Source: Annona cherimola
Taxonomy: Eukaryota > Streptophyta > Magnoliopsida > Magnoliales > Annonaceae
Assembly: GCA_030490835.1 (NCBI GenBank)
Contig: CM059973.1
Span: 54,688,008-54,752,007 of the forward strand
DNA: 64,000 nucleotides
Direction: 5' to 3'
Position numbers and translations under genes: made by a program. Numbering within the stretch: the first letter of the stretch is position 1; each line of letters opens with the position of its first letter. Shown piece after piece: positions 45,001 to 53,600 of this stretch. Under the pieces are notes generated by a model that ran no database searches, was not told where the DNA came from, and saw nothing but the letters and a program-made list of their open reading frames with translations.

Positions 45001-46358
45001 AAAATCCATATTCTTCGGTTAGAAGAATAAATTCAATAATACGACCGTATGCCCTGATTTCATGCTTGGGTTTTAAGGTAAAAGTTCTCATGTGCAATCA
45101 CGTTTTTATAGCCGAATATAAATTTATTGCATATAAAGGGTATGTTTGGCAATCATGAAAAGTTGTTATCCAAAACTTTTCACTCTCCTTATATATTTTA
45201 TTTTTTATTCATTTATTAATGTCTTTCTATAACTATCTTATGATTCAATTATTTTTCCAAACTACCTATATACCTATCCTATCTATTTTAATTTTTATTT
45301 TCTTTACACTTATTGTATCATATCGCTTTTCCTATTTTAAAAATTTTTATATGAAAAAGTTTTCTTTAAAAGTTTCATCAAATGCCAGTAAAAATAGCCA
45401 ACCACGCGAATCAACTTTAATACTATTCGCCGCTAAATGAAAAGGTTACATCAAATGTTATATTAACCGAAATCGGTCACATGTGGCGTTTTATGCAACA
45501 AATTTGAAAAAATGGTTGCATTTCTTCATATGCGACTATTCGCTACATATTTGTAGCCAAAATTCATGTTATATGCAAGACGATGAATTTGGTCACTAAA
45601 GTAAAGATTTTGCAAAAAAAAAAAAAAAAAAGTTAGTTGCCAAAGCATGTTTGTCACTAAGTTTTTTTAACCAAATTTTTTTTTTTTTTTTTTTTGTTTC
45701 ATTATATTTCAAACCTAACTTGCGACTGTATTCTTGCAACGTAAAGTTGCCTAAGAGGATTTTAGCAACCAAAAGCTATCTTTGCAATATTGCTATTTCA
45801 TGCCAAACCGACATATACAGTTATTCACCCATGCAACGTAATGTACATGAGATCTTGTAAAAACATATCAAAGCATATACTTGTAAACATTTGAAATTTG
45901 TAAGAAGAAAACATAGAAGTCACGTCATCAAGGCCGCCTCATCCGAGGATGAATTAAGTGTAACATTAGGATTAAAAGATCAAAGCGAATAAAAATTTGA
46001 ATTAGCATGTACCATTACTATGAATTACTTCTCTAAGAACTTGGCAGTGACTGCAATTCGGCTGATCATGAGGGTTGAAATTCGGTGATGGGTCATGTGG
46101 CACAGAGTCTCCTTTAACAGTTTGGGTTTCGGCAGCGAAAGGAATCCATCCATTATTCAGAGTGGCTGTCGCCGTATTAGTGGTCATTGCAGCATCTGCA
46201 TCCCAACAGGAGCTATAGTCATGACTGGATGAAGACGATGATGGAGGGAGGAGCGGTTTGATGTTTTGGGTGGCAAACACTGCGTGATCGAAGATGGGTT
46301 CTTCCCAAAATCGAAGAACATTGGTGGATGACGACGGGCTGTTGGGATGAGGCTCCAT
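29911..46358 (-). CDS. RWP-RK domain transcription factor (RKD-like), nine coding exons, 417 aa
   Basis: A plant DNA-binding regulator expected to act in the nucleus. The minus-strand join is 46358-46013, 44997-44877, 42414-42233, 41453-41394, 36274-36185, 32726-32631, 31147-31086, 30949-30800 and 30057-29911. All junctions are GT-AG and the phases close to 1,254 nt. The RWP-RK domain spans about residues 326-380: FHLPIQVAAKKLSVCSTVLK, KKICRRNGLRRWPYRK (RWPYRK at 364-369). It follows a basic stretch (about 300-329) that could be a nuclear signal. Residues 370-405 form a heptad-like coiled coil. The N-terminal half holds CSHCQVLREVIHSN (102-115) and TKLEIHGTLG (120-129), which look conserved but which I cannot name. 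No GAF or PB1 domain is visible, so it is not NIN/NLP type; RKD-like is the best guess. Confidence 0.85.
30221..30525. repeat. Tandem triplication, 101-bp period
   Basis: Three head-to-tail copies starting CACATTTATGC.ATCAATACAG at 30221, 30322 and 30423, almost identical (one C/T difference in the CAGCGCC/CAGCGCT segment and one in ATGCTAT/ATGCCAT). They lie in intron 8 of the RWP-RK gene. Confidence 0.92.
30800..30949 (-). CDS. RWP-RK gene coding exon 8 (DNA-binding core)
   Basis: Residues 320-369. RERTRKLKLKDLMGHFHLPI leads into VAAKKLSVCSTVLKKICRR and NGLRRWPYRK. Acceptor TTTTAAAAG|CGG, donor AGAAAG|GTCCC. The donor is weak beyond GT. Confidence 0.88.
31086..31147 (-). CDS. RWP-RK gene coding exon 7
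   Basis: Completes codon 299 and encodes residues 300-319 (KERREDNSERKVSKSGIAVQ). It is a short basic linker before the RWP-RK domain. Acceptor ATTAG|GC, donor GTGCAG|GTGAGA. It is the only small exon that makes the phase fit between exons 6 and 8. Confidence 0.8.
31315..31806. mobile_element. MITE, family A, degenerate copy
   Basis: In intron 6. It shares the family interior (GATGGAAAATTTACTCTATT, then AACATCATTTGTTTAGCATT) and the right end GATTCATAGAGACGGAACTT. The left end is unclear. Confidence 0.45.
31816..32005. mobile_element. Foldback MITE, family A
   Basis: A hairpin whose arms pair over about 80 bp: CTTCCATGAAAACTCTGTTC and CTAACTTCATCTATTTTTTA on the left against AAAAATAGATGAAGTTATAT and GGGGTTGTCATAGAAG on the right. 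In RWP-RK intron 6. Confidence 0.65.
32631..32726 (-). CDS. RWP-RK gene coding exon 6
   Basis: Completes codon 267 and encodes residues 268-298 (SVTLEPSTQPPQTILNTSAP, then AISLPQMAEQA), a proline/serine/threonine-rich linker. Acceptor GCTAG|GA, donor GCAG|GTAGAG. Chosen by splice sites and phase. Confidence 0.7.
33100..33560. mobile_element. MITE, family A
   Basis: Left end GGGTTCCGCTTCTATGAAAC. The interior is the family's TGATGTTAAATTCAATGAAT segment. The right end GTTACATGAAATTGCTTTTATG is decayed. In RWP-RK intron 5. Confidence 0.55.
34540..34605 (-). mobile_element. Truncated copy of the 40681-40935 retroposon
   Basis: ATATACATCTTGATATCTAT and GAGACATTCTTATAAATC parallel ATGCATCTCAACATATATTA and GAGACATTCTTACAAATA at 40708-40760. 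A short 3' fragment only. Confidence 0.4.
34640..34990. mobile_element. MITE-like inverted repeat, family D (GGTGCA ends)
   Basis: The left end CTGGTGCACCTAGGTGCAAAA pairs with the right end GGTGCACCAAAGCTAAGTGCACCGGG. The arms share the core 'TTAATCTAGATGTATTTAACATG / ATGTTAAATATACTTAGATTAA', which also occurs in family C. Confidence 0.6.
35380..36135. mobile_element. Nested MITEs of families C and D
   Basis: A family D left end (AATTTCAATGCACCCAAGTGCA, about 35405) is followed by a family C element (about 35505-35915, CTGAACTAAGTAATAGCTTA ... GGTTTACTTAGCCC), then another family D end pair (ATTGAAATTTCAATGCAC, about 35943, and AGTTTTGCACCCGGAAGCG, about 36092). The right edge lies only 50 bp from coding exon 5 of the RWP-RK gene. 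Confidence 0.5.
36185..36274 (-). CDS. RWP-RK gene coding exon 5
   Basis: Completes codon 237 and encodes residues 238-266 (SDGGRNGQDTAMGCN, then AIFSDADAVLIDQM). Acceptor TGTTAG|AT, donor ATGG|GTAGGT. Only this frame joins in phase to exon 6; another open frame on the same bases has no compatible junction. Confidence 0.65.
36740..37492. mobile_element. hAT-like non-autonomous element
   Basis: 753 bp, starting TAGGGGTGTCAA and ending with the inverted partner TTAACACACCTA. It is flanked by 8-bp direct repeats ATTTGCAC (36732-36739) and ATTTATAC (37493-37500), matching at 6 of 8 positions. An 8-bp duplication and TAGGGGTG-type ends are the hAT pattern. No transposase frame is present. Confidence 0.65.
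37725..38085. mobile_element. MITE-like inverted repeat, family D
   Basis: Ends AATTTTAGTGTACTTGGGTGCA and CATTAAAATTTCAATGTATT GGATGCATTAAAAC in inverted order around the shared palindromic core, in RWP-RK intron 4. Confidence 0.55.
38709..39045. mobile_element. Possible short inverted-repeat element
   Basis: AAGGGTATTATTTGGGTAG on the left and the inverted CCGACCCAACTTGCACCCTT on the right form imperfect terminal repeats. No convincing target duplication. Confidence 0.3.
39046..41393. other. RWP-RK intron 4: probable degraded gypsy LTR sequence
   Basis: No exon is recognised here. The style of the sequence (for example TGAGTTTGCCTAAACTAACG at about 41040, and TTTTATGTTTTAGTAGGATAG) resembles plant gypsy LTRs, but no ends were found. 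The retroposon at 40681-40935 lies inside. Confidence 0.3.
40681..40935 (-). mobile_element. Poly(A)-tailed short retroposon
   Basis: On the minus strand a roughly 240-bp unit ends in A11 (the T run at 40687-40697). It contains repeated modules of the type GGAGCTGTGGTCTCCCTTTG. Imperfect direct repeats AAAGAGTCAT and AAAAGAGCCAT flank it, suggesting target-primed insertion. I see no clear pol III boxes, so the class (SINE or other) is open. Confidence 0.45.
41394..41453 (-). CDS. RWP-RK gene coding exon 4
   Basis: Completes codon 217 and encodes residues 218-236 (QSAGLEGENPAAFSKDLSG). The donor GGAG|GTACAA is good. The acceptor is GCAAG|CC, weaker than usual. It is chosen because neighbouring acceptors give a stop immediately after joining exon 5. 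This is the least certain exon. Confidence 0.55.
41926..42195. mobile_element. MITE, family E (GTTTGG ends)
   Basis: Begins GTGCGTTTGGGACGTGATAA, with AAAACTTTTG arms, and ends inverted AAAGTTTTAGTATTTTTCAAAC. Similar copies occur at 45147-45405, 47390-47670 and 48730-48925. Confidence 0.55.
42233..42414 (-). CDS. RWP-RK gene coding exon 3
   Basis: Completes codon 156 and encodes residues 157-216 (MSSLAYVKQYLLEYGEMRV, then REGFTPIQDSISAFYDALCTG). It has the look of a folded, conserved region. Acceptor TTTCAG|C, donor CCAG|GTACAT. Confidence 0.82.
42590..42960. mobile_element. MITE-like element, family B
   Basis: The left GCATCGTAATTATGGTACAA and the right, nearly direct/inverted GCACTGTAATTATGGTGCAG border an interior also seen at 25260-25500 (ATTTTCATCC, TTTAAAATAGTAC, AAGTATTTTAAT). 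Confidence 0.45.
42968..43345. mobile_element. MITE, family C (TTAGTC / GACTAAGT ends)
   Basis: GGGCTAAGCAAATACCTCGC on the left pairs with GTGAGATATTTGCTTAGCG on the right. The arms include the palindromic core ATCTAAGCGTATTTAACATA / TATTAAATGCACTTAGATAA. Confidence 0.65.
43370..43900. mobile_element. MITE, family A
   Basis: Left end GGGTTTCGTTTATATGTAATC and a second inner repeat GGTTATATAGAAGCATAAC. Right end TTTTATAGAAGCGGTACG. The interior has TTAACATCATCTATTTATTT and the mirrored ATGATACTAAATACAATGG. Confidence 0.6.
43912..44300. mobile_element. MITE, family C
   Basis: GATCCTGTTAGTTTGGTTTA on the left and the inverted TTTACTTAGTCCAGACTGATA on the right. Core as in 42968-43345. Confidence 0.6.
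44310..44850. mobile_element. MITE, family A
   Basis: Left end AAGGTTCCATTTATATGCAAC. Right end GAGTTTCATAGAAGCTTTTTC. It ends about 27 bp from coding exon 2. Confidence 0.6.
44877..44997 (-). CDS. RWP-RK gene coding exon 2
   Basis: Completes codon 116 and encodes residues 117-155 plus two bases (IDITKLEIHGTLGVIYHAI, VEVVQYGSTGAEVNIGRQLI). The TKLEIHG..G segment continues the HCQVLRE block of exon 1. Acceptor TTTTTAG|GC, donor ATTGA|GTAAGA. Confidence 0.82.
45147..45405. mobile_element. MITE, family E
   Basis: GTATGTTTGGCAATCATGAA and CAAAACTTTTCACT on the left. Inverted AAAAGTTTTCTTTAAAAGTT and CATCAAATGCCAG on the right. In RWP-RK intron 1. Confidence 0.5.
45406..46012. other. RWP-RK intron 1, distal part
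   Basis: Contains GCCGCTAAATG and TTTGTCACTAAG-type words that recur at 56310-56500 and may mark another decayed transposon family. A-tract at 45613-45631 and T-tract at 45678-45695. No gene recognised. Confidence 0.3.
46013..46358 (-). CDS. RWP-RK gene coding exon 1
   Basis: Residues 1-115 plus one base. MEPHPNSPSSS is followed by a serine run, a low-complexity acidic/asparagine-rich region and CSHCQVLREVIHSN at the end. Donor AATG|GTACAT. The ATG at 46358 is the first in this frame after the repeat-rich 5' leader. Confidence 0.82.
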
Positions 46359-46424
46359 GAGCCCGTCACCACCACCGAATTGAAGATGGGATTGGTTCTT
46401 CTTTCTTCTCTTGTGGAGAAGAAG

Positions 46425-46446
46425 TAGCAGCAGCAGCAGCAGCAGC
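46425..46446. repeat. (AGC)n trinucleotide repeat
   Basis: About seven AGC units, 67-88 bp upstream of the RWP-RK start codon; read as GCT in the transcript. Confidence 0.9.
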
Positions 46447-46615
46447 GCTTAGCAAAGTCTTGCCCAGCGCCCGTCACTACTGCGGGTTTTCCCAAGCACC
46501 TCAAGGGTGCTTGAAAGGGTCCCTCTCCTCAAGAGAGAGAAGAAAGAAAGAGAAAGAAAGAGACGCTTGAATTTGAATCCGTTCGTTGTTTTTTCTTTTT
46601 TCGAATAGGTGTAAA

Positions 46616-46655
46616 GCGGGAAGGGAAGGGGGGGGGGAGAGAGAGAGAGAGGAAG
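46616..46655. repeat. Homopurine tract G9 and (GA)n
   Basis: GGGAAGGGAAGGGGGGGGG followed by (GA)n gives about 40 purines in a row on the + strand, able to form triplex or GAGA-factor-type sites. Confidence 0.85.
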
Positions 46656-46900
46656 TTAGGATTGTGGTAGTTAGTTACTACCGTTGCTGTCTTGACATCG
46701 GTTGGATTTCCGAAGCATATATTGCCATCGTATGCTTGATAAAATCATACAAGCCACGTCATCATTCTCCCTCTTCAAGTGGACCACTATTCGCATTGTT
46801 CCACCGTCCATCTTACTTATCACACACGGGTTACACTTAAGGTTACGGTTGACACAAAATATATATGACCACGTTCAATCATACATAGTCATCTATTATT

Positions 46901-47389
46901 AAAAAAAATAAAATACATACATAGTCATCTTCATGATGATGTGAAATCTAGTCTACCTTTTCTGCCTATGATTTTTTATGCTAAAGATAAACGAGGGTCT
47001 GCTTGGTAATAAGTATAAGTTAAAAATTACTTTTTTTATCTCTTGTCTCAGCACTTTACAAAAAATAATTTAACATCTTACTACTGAAATACCTTTTTTT
47101 TTTTTTTCATGTTTCTCTTATGTTCTAACCAATTTTCATATTAGGACTCTATTTATTCCAATTTTTCCTTATTATATTATATTACCTTTATACTTTTCAA
47201 AAAATATTATCTTTCTTACTTTCATCTTTCCCACATTACCCATATTAAGTTTCATCTACATTAAAGATACGCATGACTCGCCTTCAATAAATGCAAAAAA
47301 TCAATAAAACAAAATTTTGATATATATATTTATATATCAATTGTTGACTTTTTTTATTTCAAAATTTTTTTTAGAGTTATTAATTCAGG
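46901..47389. other. No gene recognised
   Basis: AT-rich spacer with some family E-like words (TCTGCTTGGTAATAAGTAT near 46998). Confidence 0.35.
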
Positions 47390-47670
47390 TCATGTTTGCT
47401 TCACACCAAAAATTTTCAAATTAAAATGTTTCAATATAAAACTTTTCACTTTCCATAACTACCTTTTTTTTTTTTACAACTTCTTATATAATTACCATAC
47501 TTTTCAATCATTTCTACACAATTACCCATATAATTAACCTATTTATTTTAACTTTATTATCTCTAGTTATGATCATTGCCCATTAATCACATCATTTTCT
47601 CCTAATTCAAAAACTTTTACGCCAAAAATATTTCATCCAAAAGTTTTATTATTTCCCGAACACACCTCAA
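47390..47670. mobile_element. MITE, family E
   Basis: CATGTTTGCTTCACACCAAAA on the left. CCAAAAGTTTTATTATTTCC and CGAACACACC on the right. The interior has CTTATATAATTACC and TTTCAATCATTTCTACACAA, shared with 48730-48925. Confidence 0.55.
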
Positions 47671-48254
47671 TGTCAAAATGGTCTAGAACATTCGTACATT
47701 GTGGATAAATGATTATCTAAATTATTATTACATATGAATAAATATATGAATGGATTCAAGTGTTTTCGTATTTGAATGCACATATGAATTTATCTAAGTA
47801 TTTTTTGTAATTTTCATATGATCACGTATACCTTTTAAGCTAGTATGGCTTACAATCAAAATCTAGATTGAAAAATCTTTTGATATAATGATAAAGCAAA
47901 TGATCTTAATTATGATCCGTTGAATTTTGATTTTATCATCATAGTAGGCCCCATCAAGAGGTTCCCACAAACTTGGTTTCTTTGATCAAGTGAAACACCG
48001 CACTCATATTACCGTTCTTAGGAAGTATATTGAATTTCTAAATATTTTATAACAGAAACTTGGTGGGGCACGACATTTTCAGAGTTGTTCTAGATTGAAT
48101 ATAAATCCCTTAGTTAAAATTTTTGTTTTAATGCGGCAAAAAAAATTTCTACTTGAAGCGTTTTTAAGTATTCGAGACATCCAAGAAGTTTTAGGTGCTT
48201 GTGTTTATTTTTCTAAACATATTTTAGTAGTGAAGAGAATGATGAAAAGAAAAA

Positions 48255-48615
48255 AAACAAAAGGGTAATTTACAAATATAAGTTTTATCATAATTGCAAA
48301 TATACGTACTTAGTTTTGAAAATTGTAAATAATCCGTGCATAGTTTGAACATAATAGCACATATATCCATGCCGTCATGATACCATCATAGCATAAATAT
48401 ATTTGTAAACATACGCAAACTATATAGATATATTTGTAATTTGTATCTTTTTATAATTTTTGAATATTTTGTGTTTTTCCAAATATAATCGTGCCATGAC
48501 AATATCATGATGGAGTCATAATGACATAGGTATATTTACAATTATGGTCATACTGTATAGGTGTTATTTGCACTTTTTAAAATAAGTAGGTATATTTGCA
48601 AACTATCAAAAAAAG
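48255..48615. mobile_element. Possible Mutator-like MITE related to 7670-8150
   Basis: GGTAATTTACAAATATAAG on the left and the inverted GTATATTTGCAAACTATC on the right. The interior repeats ATTTGTAATTTGTA and TCATGATACCATCA motifs as in 7670-8150. No clean target duplication was found. Confidence 0.4.
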
Positions 48616-48729
48616 GGATTCTTTTATTAATGGATTCGATTCAAGATTTAACATATCTAACCTTCCTAGTCTGGAAAATAGTGGATTCATCTTTCAATTT
48701 TGAGCAATAAAAGATTAATCCTCTAGAGG

Positions 48730-48925
48730 CATTTTGTTTACAACAAAAACTTTTTATTCTTGATAATTATCATATATTTTTAATTATTTCTTCACATCTT
48801 CTTATATAATTATCCTACTTTTCAATCATTTTTACACAACTACTCGTACAACTAATCTATTTATTTTAATTTTATTTTCTTTATTCCTCATCATTACCGC
48901 TAAATAATATCACAATAGAATTTTT
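48730..48925. mobile_element. MITE, family E (partial)
   Basis: Shares CTTCTTATATAATTATCC and TTTCAATCATTTTTACACAA with 47390-47670. The ends are poorly preserved. Confidence 0.4.
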
Positions 48926-49379
48926 AGAAATCACCTGAACTCTCCTCCAACTTCGAGTTCCGATGCATGGGGCCCAATTCATAGGAAGCGCTTCCGGGGA
49001 GAAAAAAACGGTAGCAAGGACATTGTGGTCATTTTACATCATGAATATGTTTGCTTTAAACCGTGAGTATGTTTGATTTTTTGATGAAATTTATATTAAA
49101 TACATATGAATTCTCAATCCATTCCATTCAATTGATAGATCAACCATTAAAGCATATCTAGCTATAATTTTTCATTTTTTGATAGTTTTAAAAATATTTA
49201 TGTTAAAAATATTATTTTTTATTAAGATTTTATTATAATTGAAAAAGTTGAGAAAATATTTTATATATCAAATATATATTATTCTATTTAAAATTTATGT
49301 AGATAAGGTACTATCGAGAATAACATTTTCTATATTTATTTCTTAAATTTTGAAATTTTATTAATTTTTTAAATTTCTG

Positions 49380-50640
49380 GAAAAGTATCAAATCTAACAA
49401 CATCTAATGACATATAATAGGATCTAACGATAGCAAACAACGTCTAATAGAATTTAACATCATCGAATGAAATCTAACAGCTTCTAACAACTTCTAACTA
49501 TCATTATATATATACTAATTATAATTTAACAATCATGATATATCTTTTACTCTTTATAAGGTTATTTATGCCTTTGTTATATATTTTAGAGCTTGGTTAA
49601 TAGGACTTTATAGGTCTACCTAAATCTAACAGCATCTAACAATGTCTAACAAGATCTAACGACAACTAACAACGTCTAACAACATCTAATAGCATCTAAT
49701 GAAATCTAACAACATATTTTTATAATTAATATGATAAGCCAAACTAAACACTTGTAATATATTTCTAAGCTCCTTATAAGGTCATTTATATCTTAAGTAT
49801 ATTAATTAAAACTCATTTAATAGAATTTAGTTCAATTTATCTACATCTAACATCTTCTAATGACGTTTAACAGGATCTAACGGCATCTAACAATATCTAA
49901 TAGTATATAATAGAATCTAACAACATTTAATTTTTATAATTAATATGAAAATCATTATTTAACATTGGCAATATATTCTTAGGCTCATTATAAGGTCATT
50001 TATACCTTAAATGCATTAGTTAAAACTCATTTAGTAGGATTTAATGTAATTTTTCTACATCTAATAGCGTCTAACGACATCTAATGATTTATAATAGAAT
50101 TTAACAACATCTAACAATATTTAACAACATCTAATAGAATCTAACAATATTTACTTTTTATAATTAATATGATAATCCTAATTTAATACTGGTAATATTT
50201 TTCTAGGCTCCTTATAAGCTCATTTAGACCTTAAATATATTAATTAAAACTTATTTAATATGATTTAATTCAATTAATATAAATCTAATAGCGTGTAACA
50301 GTGTCTAATGACGTCTAATAAGATCAAACAATATTTAACAATATCTAATAGTATGTAACAATATCTAACAACATCTAGTTTTTATAATTAATATGATAAT
50401 CCTTATTTAATACCTGTAATATGTTCTTTGGCTCCTTATAAAGTTAAATATATTAATTAAAATCATTTAATAGGATTTTAAATCGATTTATCTAAACTAA
50501 GAACATTTAATATCATCTAATCACATATAACGATATCTAACTTCATGTAATAACATCTAACAGCGTTTAACAAAATTTAACAATATCTAACAGCATTCAA
50601 TAAAATCTAACAACATCTAGTAAAATCTAAATTAAAATAA
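49380..50640. repeat. Two-level tandem repeat: ~10-bp 'ATCTAACAAC' units inside a ~206-224-bp higher-order repeat
   Basis: Runs of 'ATCTAACARC / ATCTAATAGC' words alternate with a spacer containing TATAATTAATATGATAAKCC, TTCTAGGCTCCTTATAAGG and TATTAATTAAAACTCATTTA. The TATAATTAATATGA landmark recurs near 49516 (degenerate), 49722, 49936, 50159 and 50383, giving periods of about 206, 214, 223 and 224 bp. Confidence 0.85.
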
Positions 50641-53600
50641 TGAAATAAAAATAAATATTAATTTAAATTAAATTTAATCAATATAAATTTATCTAAAATA
50701 ATATTCCTATTACTTATTCAAGTTCAATAAATTATTGAATTAAATTAATTCATACTTGCATTATTTATCTTATTTTTAATTTCTTTTAAATCATAAATAT
50801 CGAAAATAATATAATAACAAAAGTATACTCCTTACATTATATTGCTATTAATCTATGGATTAAATATGCATAAATTTTTTAATAAAAATTATGTAGGTTG
50901 AAAATATTAGATTAAATAAAAGTGATTATTTACTTAAGTTCAGATAAATAACGAACCTATTTTTGAATATCTTAACTTGAAATAAATAATTATTTTAACT
51001 TCAATTTAAATGTTCAATTTATAACATTAATTTATTATACGTTACATATTATGAAATTTCTCAAATAGAATGTTACGACTTATTCTTTAAAATTAACTTA
51101 TTATATAAATATTGTGTCTTTGAAAAAATATTTTTATAGAAGAAAATACCTATGAAAACATTTTCTAAATGAGGTTAAATTTTAACAACATATATATAGA
51201 GATAGATTCCAGTGATGACTACACAGCAAGATGGAATTAATTTCCTTTTTCAAAAAAATATCATCTATTGAATTTTATTTTAAAATAAATTTTTATTTTG
51301 ATTAAATGAATATTAAGTCTTCCACAAATATTTAGTGATTAATATTTTAAATTTCTTATTATTAGGTCTTATATATACCACATCTGTAATTTTGTATGTT
51401 GATATATAACATGATAGTGAGTTTTTAACTTTAAAATCATAATTAGGCATTATAGTTTGTATAATAAATTTTAAATATATCAACTTTTGAATTTCATTTT
51501 AAATGTTGTTTTAAAAGTAAAATAAATGTAGATATTAATTTAATTTAAATTAAAATAAAATTAATTAAACAAAACATTTATAAAACCAAATATTTTTCAT
51601 GCAAAATCAAAAATAAAATTTTATTTTAAAATTTATCTAAAAATACAATAAAACATCAATTTTGAATTAAAGATTAACTCTATAAAAATGATTATCTTCT
51701 TCAAATTAATTTTATATCAACATTAATTATGTTGAAGGTAGTTTAATAAATGTAAAATTTATGTAACTCAAAGTTAAAAGTAAATTTAATAAAATAAAAT
51801 TAAAAATATATACCAATTTCAATTAAATGAATATAACCATTACATGAATGCTTTATCGTCAAGTTAAGATGCCTATATAAATGGATTAATTTCAGAACTT
51901 TGTATCAATTTACATGTATATTTAATTTATATATACTCGTTACATTTAAATTTACATCTACATTAATTTTGTTATTTTTATTTAATTTTTTAAATAAAAT
52001 ACCTAAATTATTTTCATCACCAAAATTTATACTGCATTTTCATATAGTAAAATTCGAGTCGATTAAACTTTTTTCTATCGGTGTATATCTAAAATGCAAG
52101 CTAGGCAAACTTTAGGTTTAAAAAGCAAATAAGTAACGTTACAGGGTTTAAAATGCAAAAAAAACCTTCACATTCCAATTAAGCCAAAAATCCCACTAAG
52201 GGGGAGTTGAACACAATAAAATTGTAAACGCAATAAAATTTTGACTTTGAATCATTTATACTATAGTTTTTATTTAATATACTACAATTATGCATTTTTT
52301 GGTGGTAAATTCTACCTATACACACGAATAACCATCATGCTTTTTGAAGTGATAATTAAAAAAAATATTTAAATTAGTGAATAAATATATTTTTGAAGTA
52401 GATAGAAATAATTATTTTGATTAACTTAATTTATATCTATATTATTCTTTACTATGATATTGTATTATTGATTTAAATTAAAATAAATCAATATAAAATT
52501 ACAAAATCAAGTGATTGACAAGAAGCCCGATTTAGAAACGGATACACACAAAATTAATTACTTAGAATTGGAATAAATATATATAGTTCTAATTAAAATA
52601 TATAATTTGCAAAATACACAACTATGTAGGTTAATTTAAAAATTAAAAATTTTTAATTTGTTAAAAATATATTTTTGAATAAATAGAAATAATTAATTGG
52701 ATTAACTTAATTTGTATGTACATTAATCTTTATTATGATGTCGTATTATTGATTTAAATTAAATTAATATAAAATTATGAATTCAATAAATTATTGATTT
52801 AAATTAATTCATACTTGCGTTGCTTATCTTATTTTTTAATTACTTTTAAACCATAAATAAAATATTATAATAATAAAAATTATGCTGCTTACTAATGTTC
52901 AAATTCTAGATATAATTAAAATGATCAATTTAATAAATTTTTGTATCAAATAGAATCATTATAAATAAATTTCTTTAACGTTGTGTAGTTATGTATACCG
53001 TTATTATTTTTATCTGTCTGGAGCCATTGTTCCATGGCATGTGTGAGAATTTAAACCCGGTTCCTTGGCATACACGCCCACATGTGAAATCAACGTGCAC
53101 TTTATAATTGTGTTATCTATTTTTTCTAAATTATGGATGTCCACGTGTAATAGATGTACCATACTATGGCCACGTTGTCTACATGTTTATTTTTGGCCAT
53201 CCAGATTTTACAAAACTGGCTACATGTTTTATTAATTATAATTTAACCTATAATAATTAAATTTTAAAAAACTAAATATTAATTTAAATCAAATTAAATC
53301 AATATAAAATTTTCAATTTAATAAGTATTTTATCAAATATAAAATTTATAAAAAAATCTTCTACAATGGCTATAGTATGAGTTACATATGCAACAACCCA
53401 TATTGTTAGTGTATTTCCCTTATTGCCTGTGTGGTAAGCTAAAATTAAAGTAATAGTAAATAATAAGTTCAATGAAACAAAATTTGAAATTAATTAAATG
53501 TGGATTAATGAAGTTAATAAATGCTTATATTAAATATAAATTTTATAACAAAATTTTTTAAATCTGATTTTAAATTTAATTTTTAAATTTGTTCTAACTT

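Larger units (their letters stand above)
46359..46900 (-). promoter_or_regulatory. RWP-RK gene 5' leader and promoter
   Basis: Just upstream of the ATG lie a (CAG/CTG)n tract (46425-46446), mixed GA-rich sequence (46530-46565) and a homopurine tract (46616-46655). The transcription start cannot be fixed. GA/CT-rich leaders are common in plant regulatory genes. Confidence 0.45.

Noticed and set aside
49380..50640. CRISPR-like array
   Set aside because: The repeats are degenerate, AT-rich tandem words without unique spacers of fixed length, in a plant genome.
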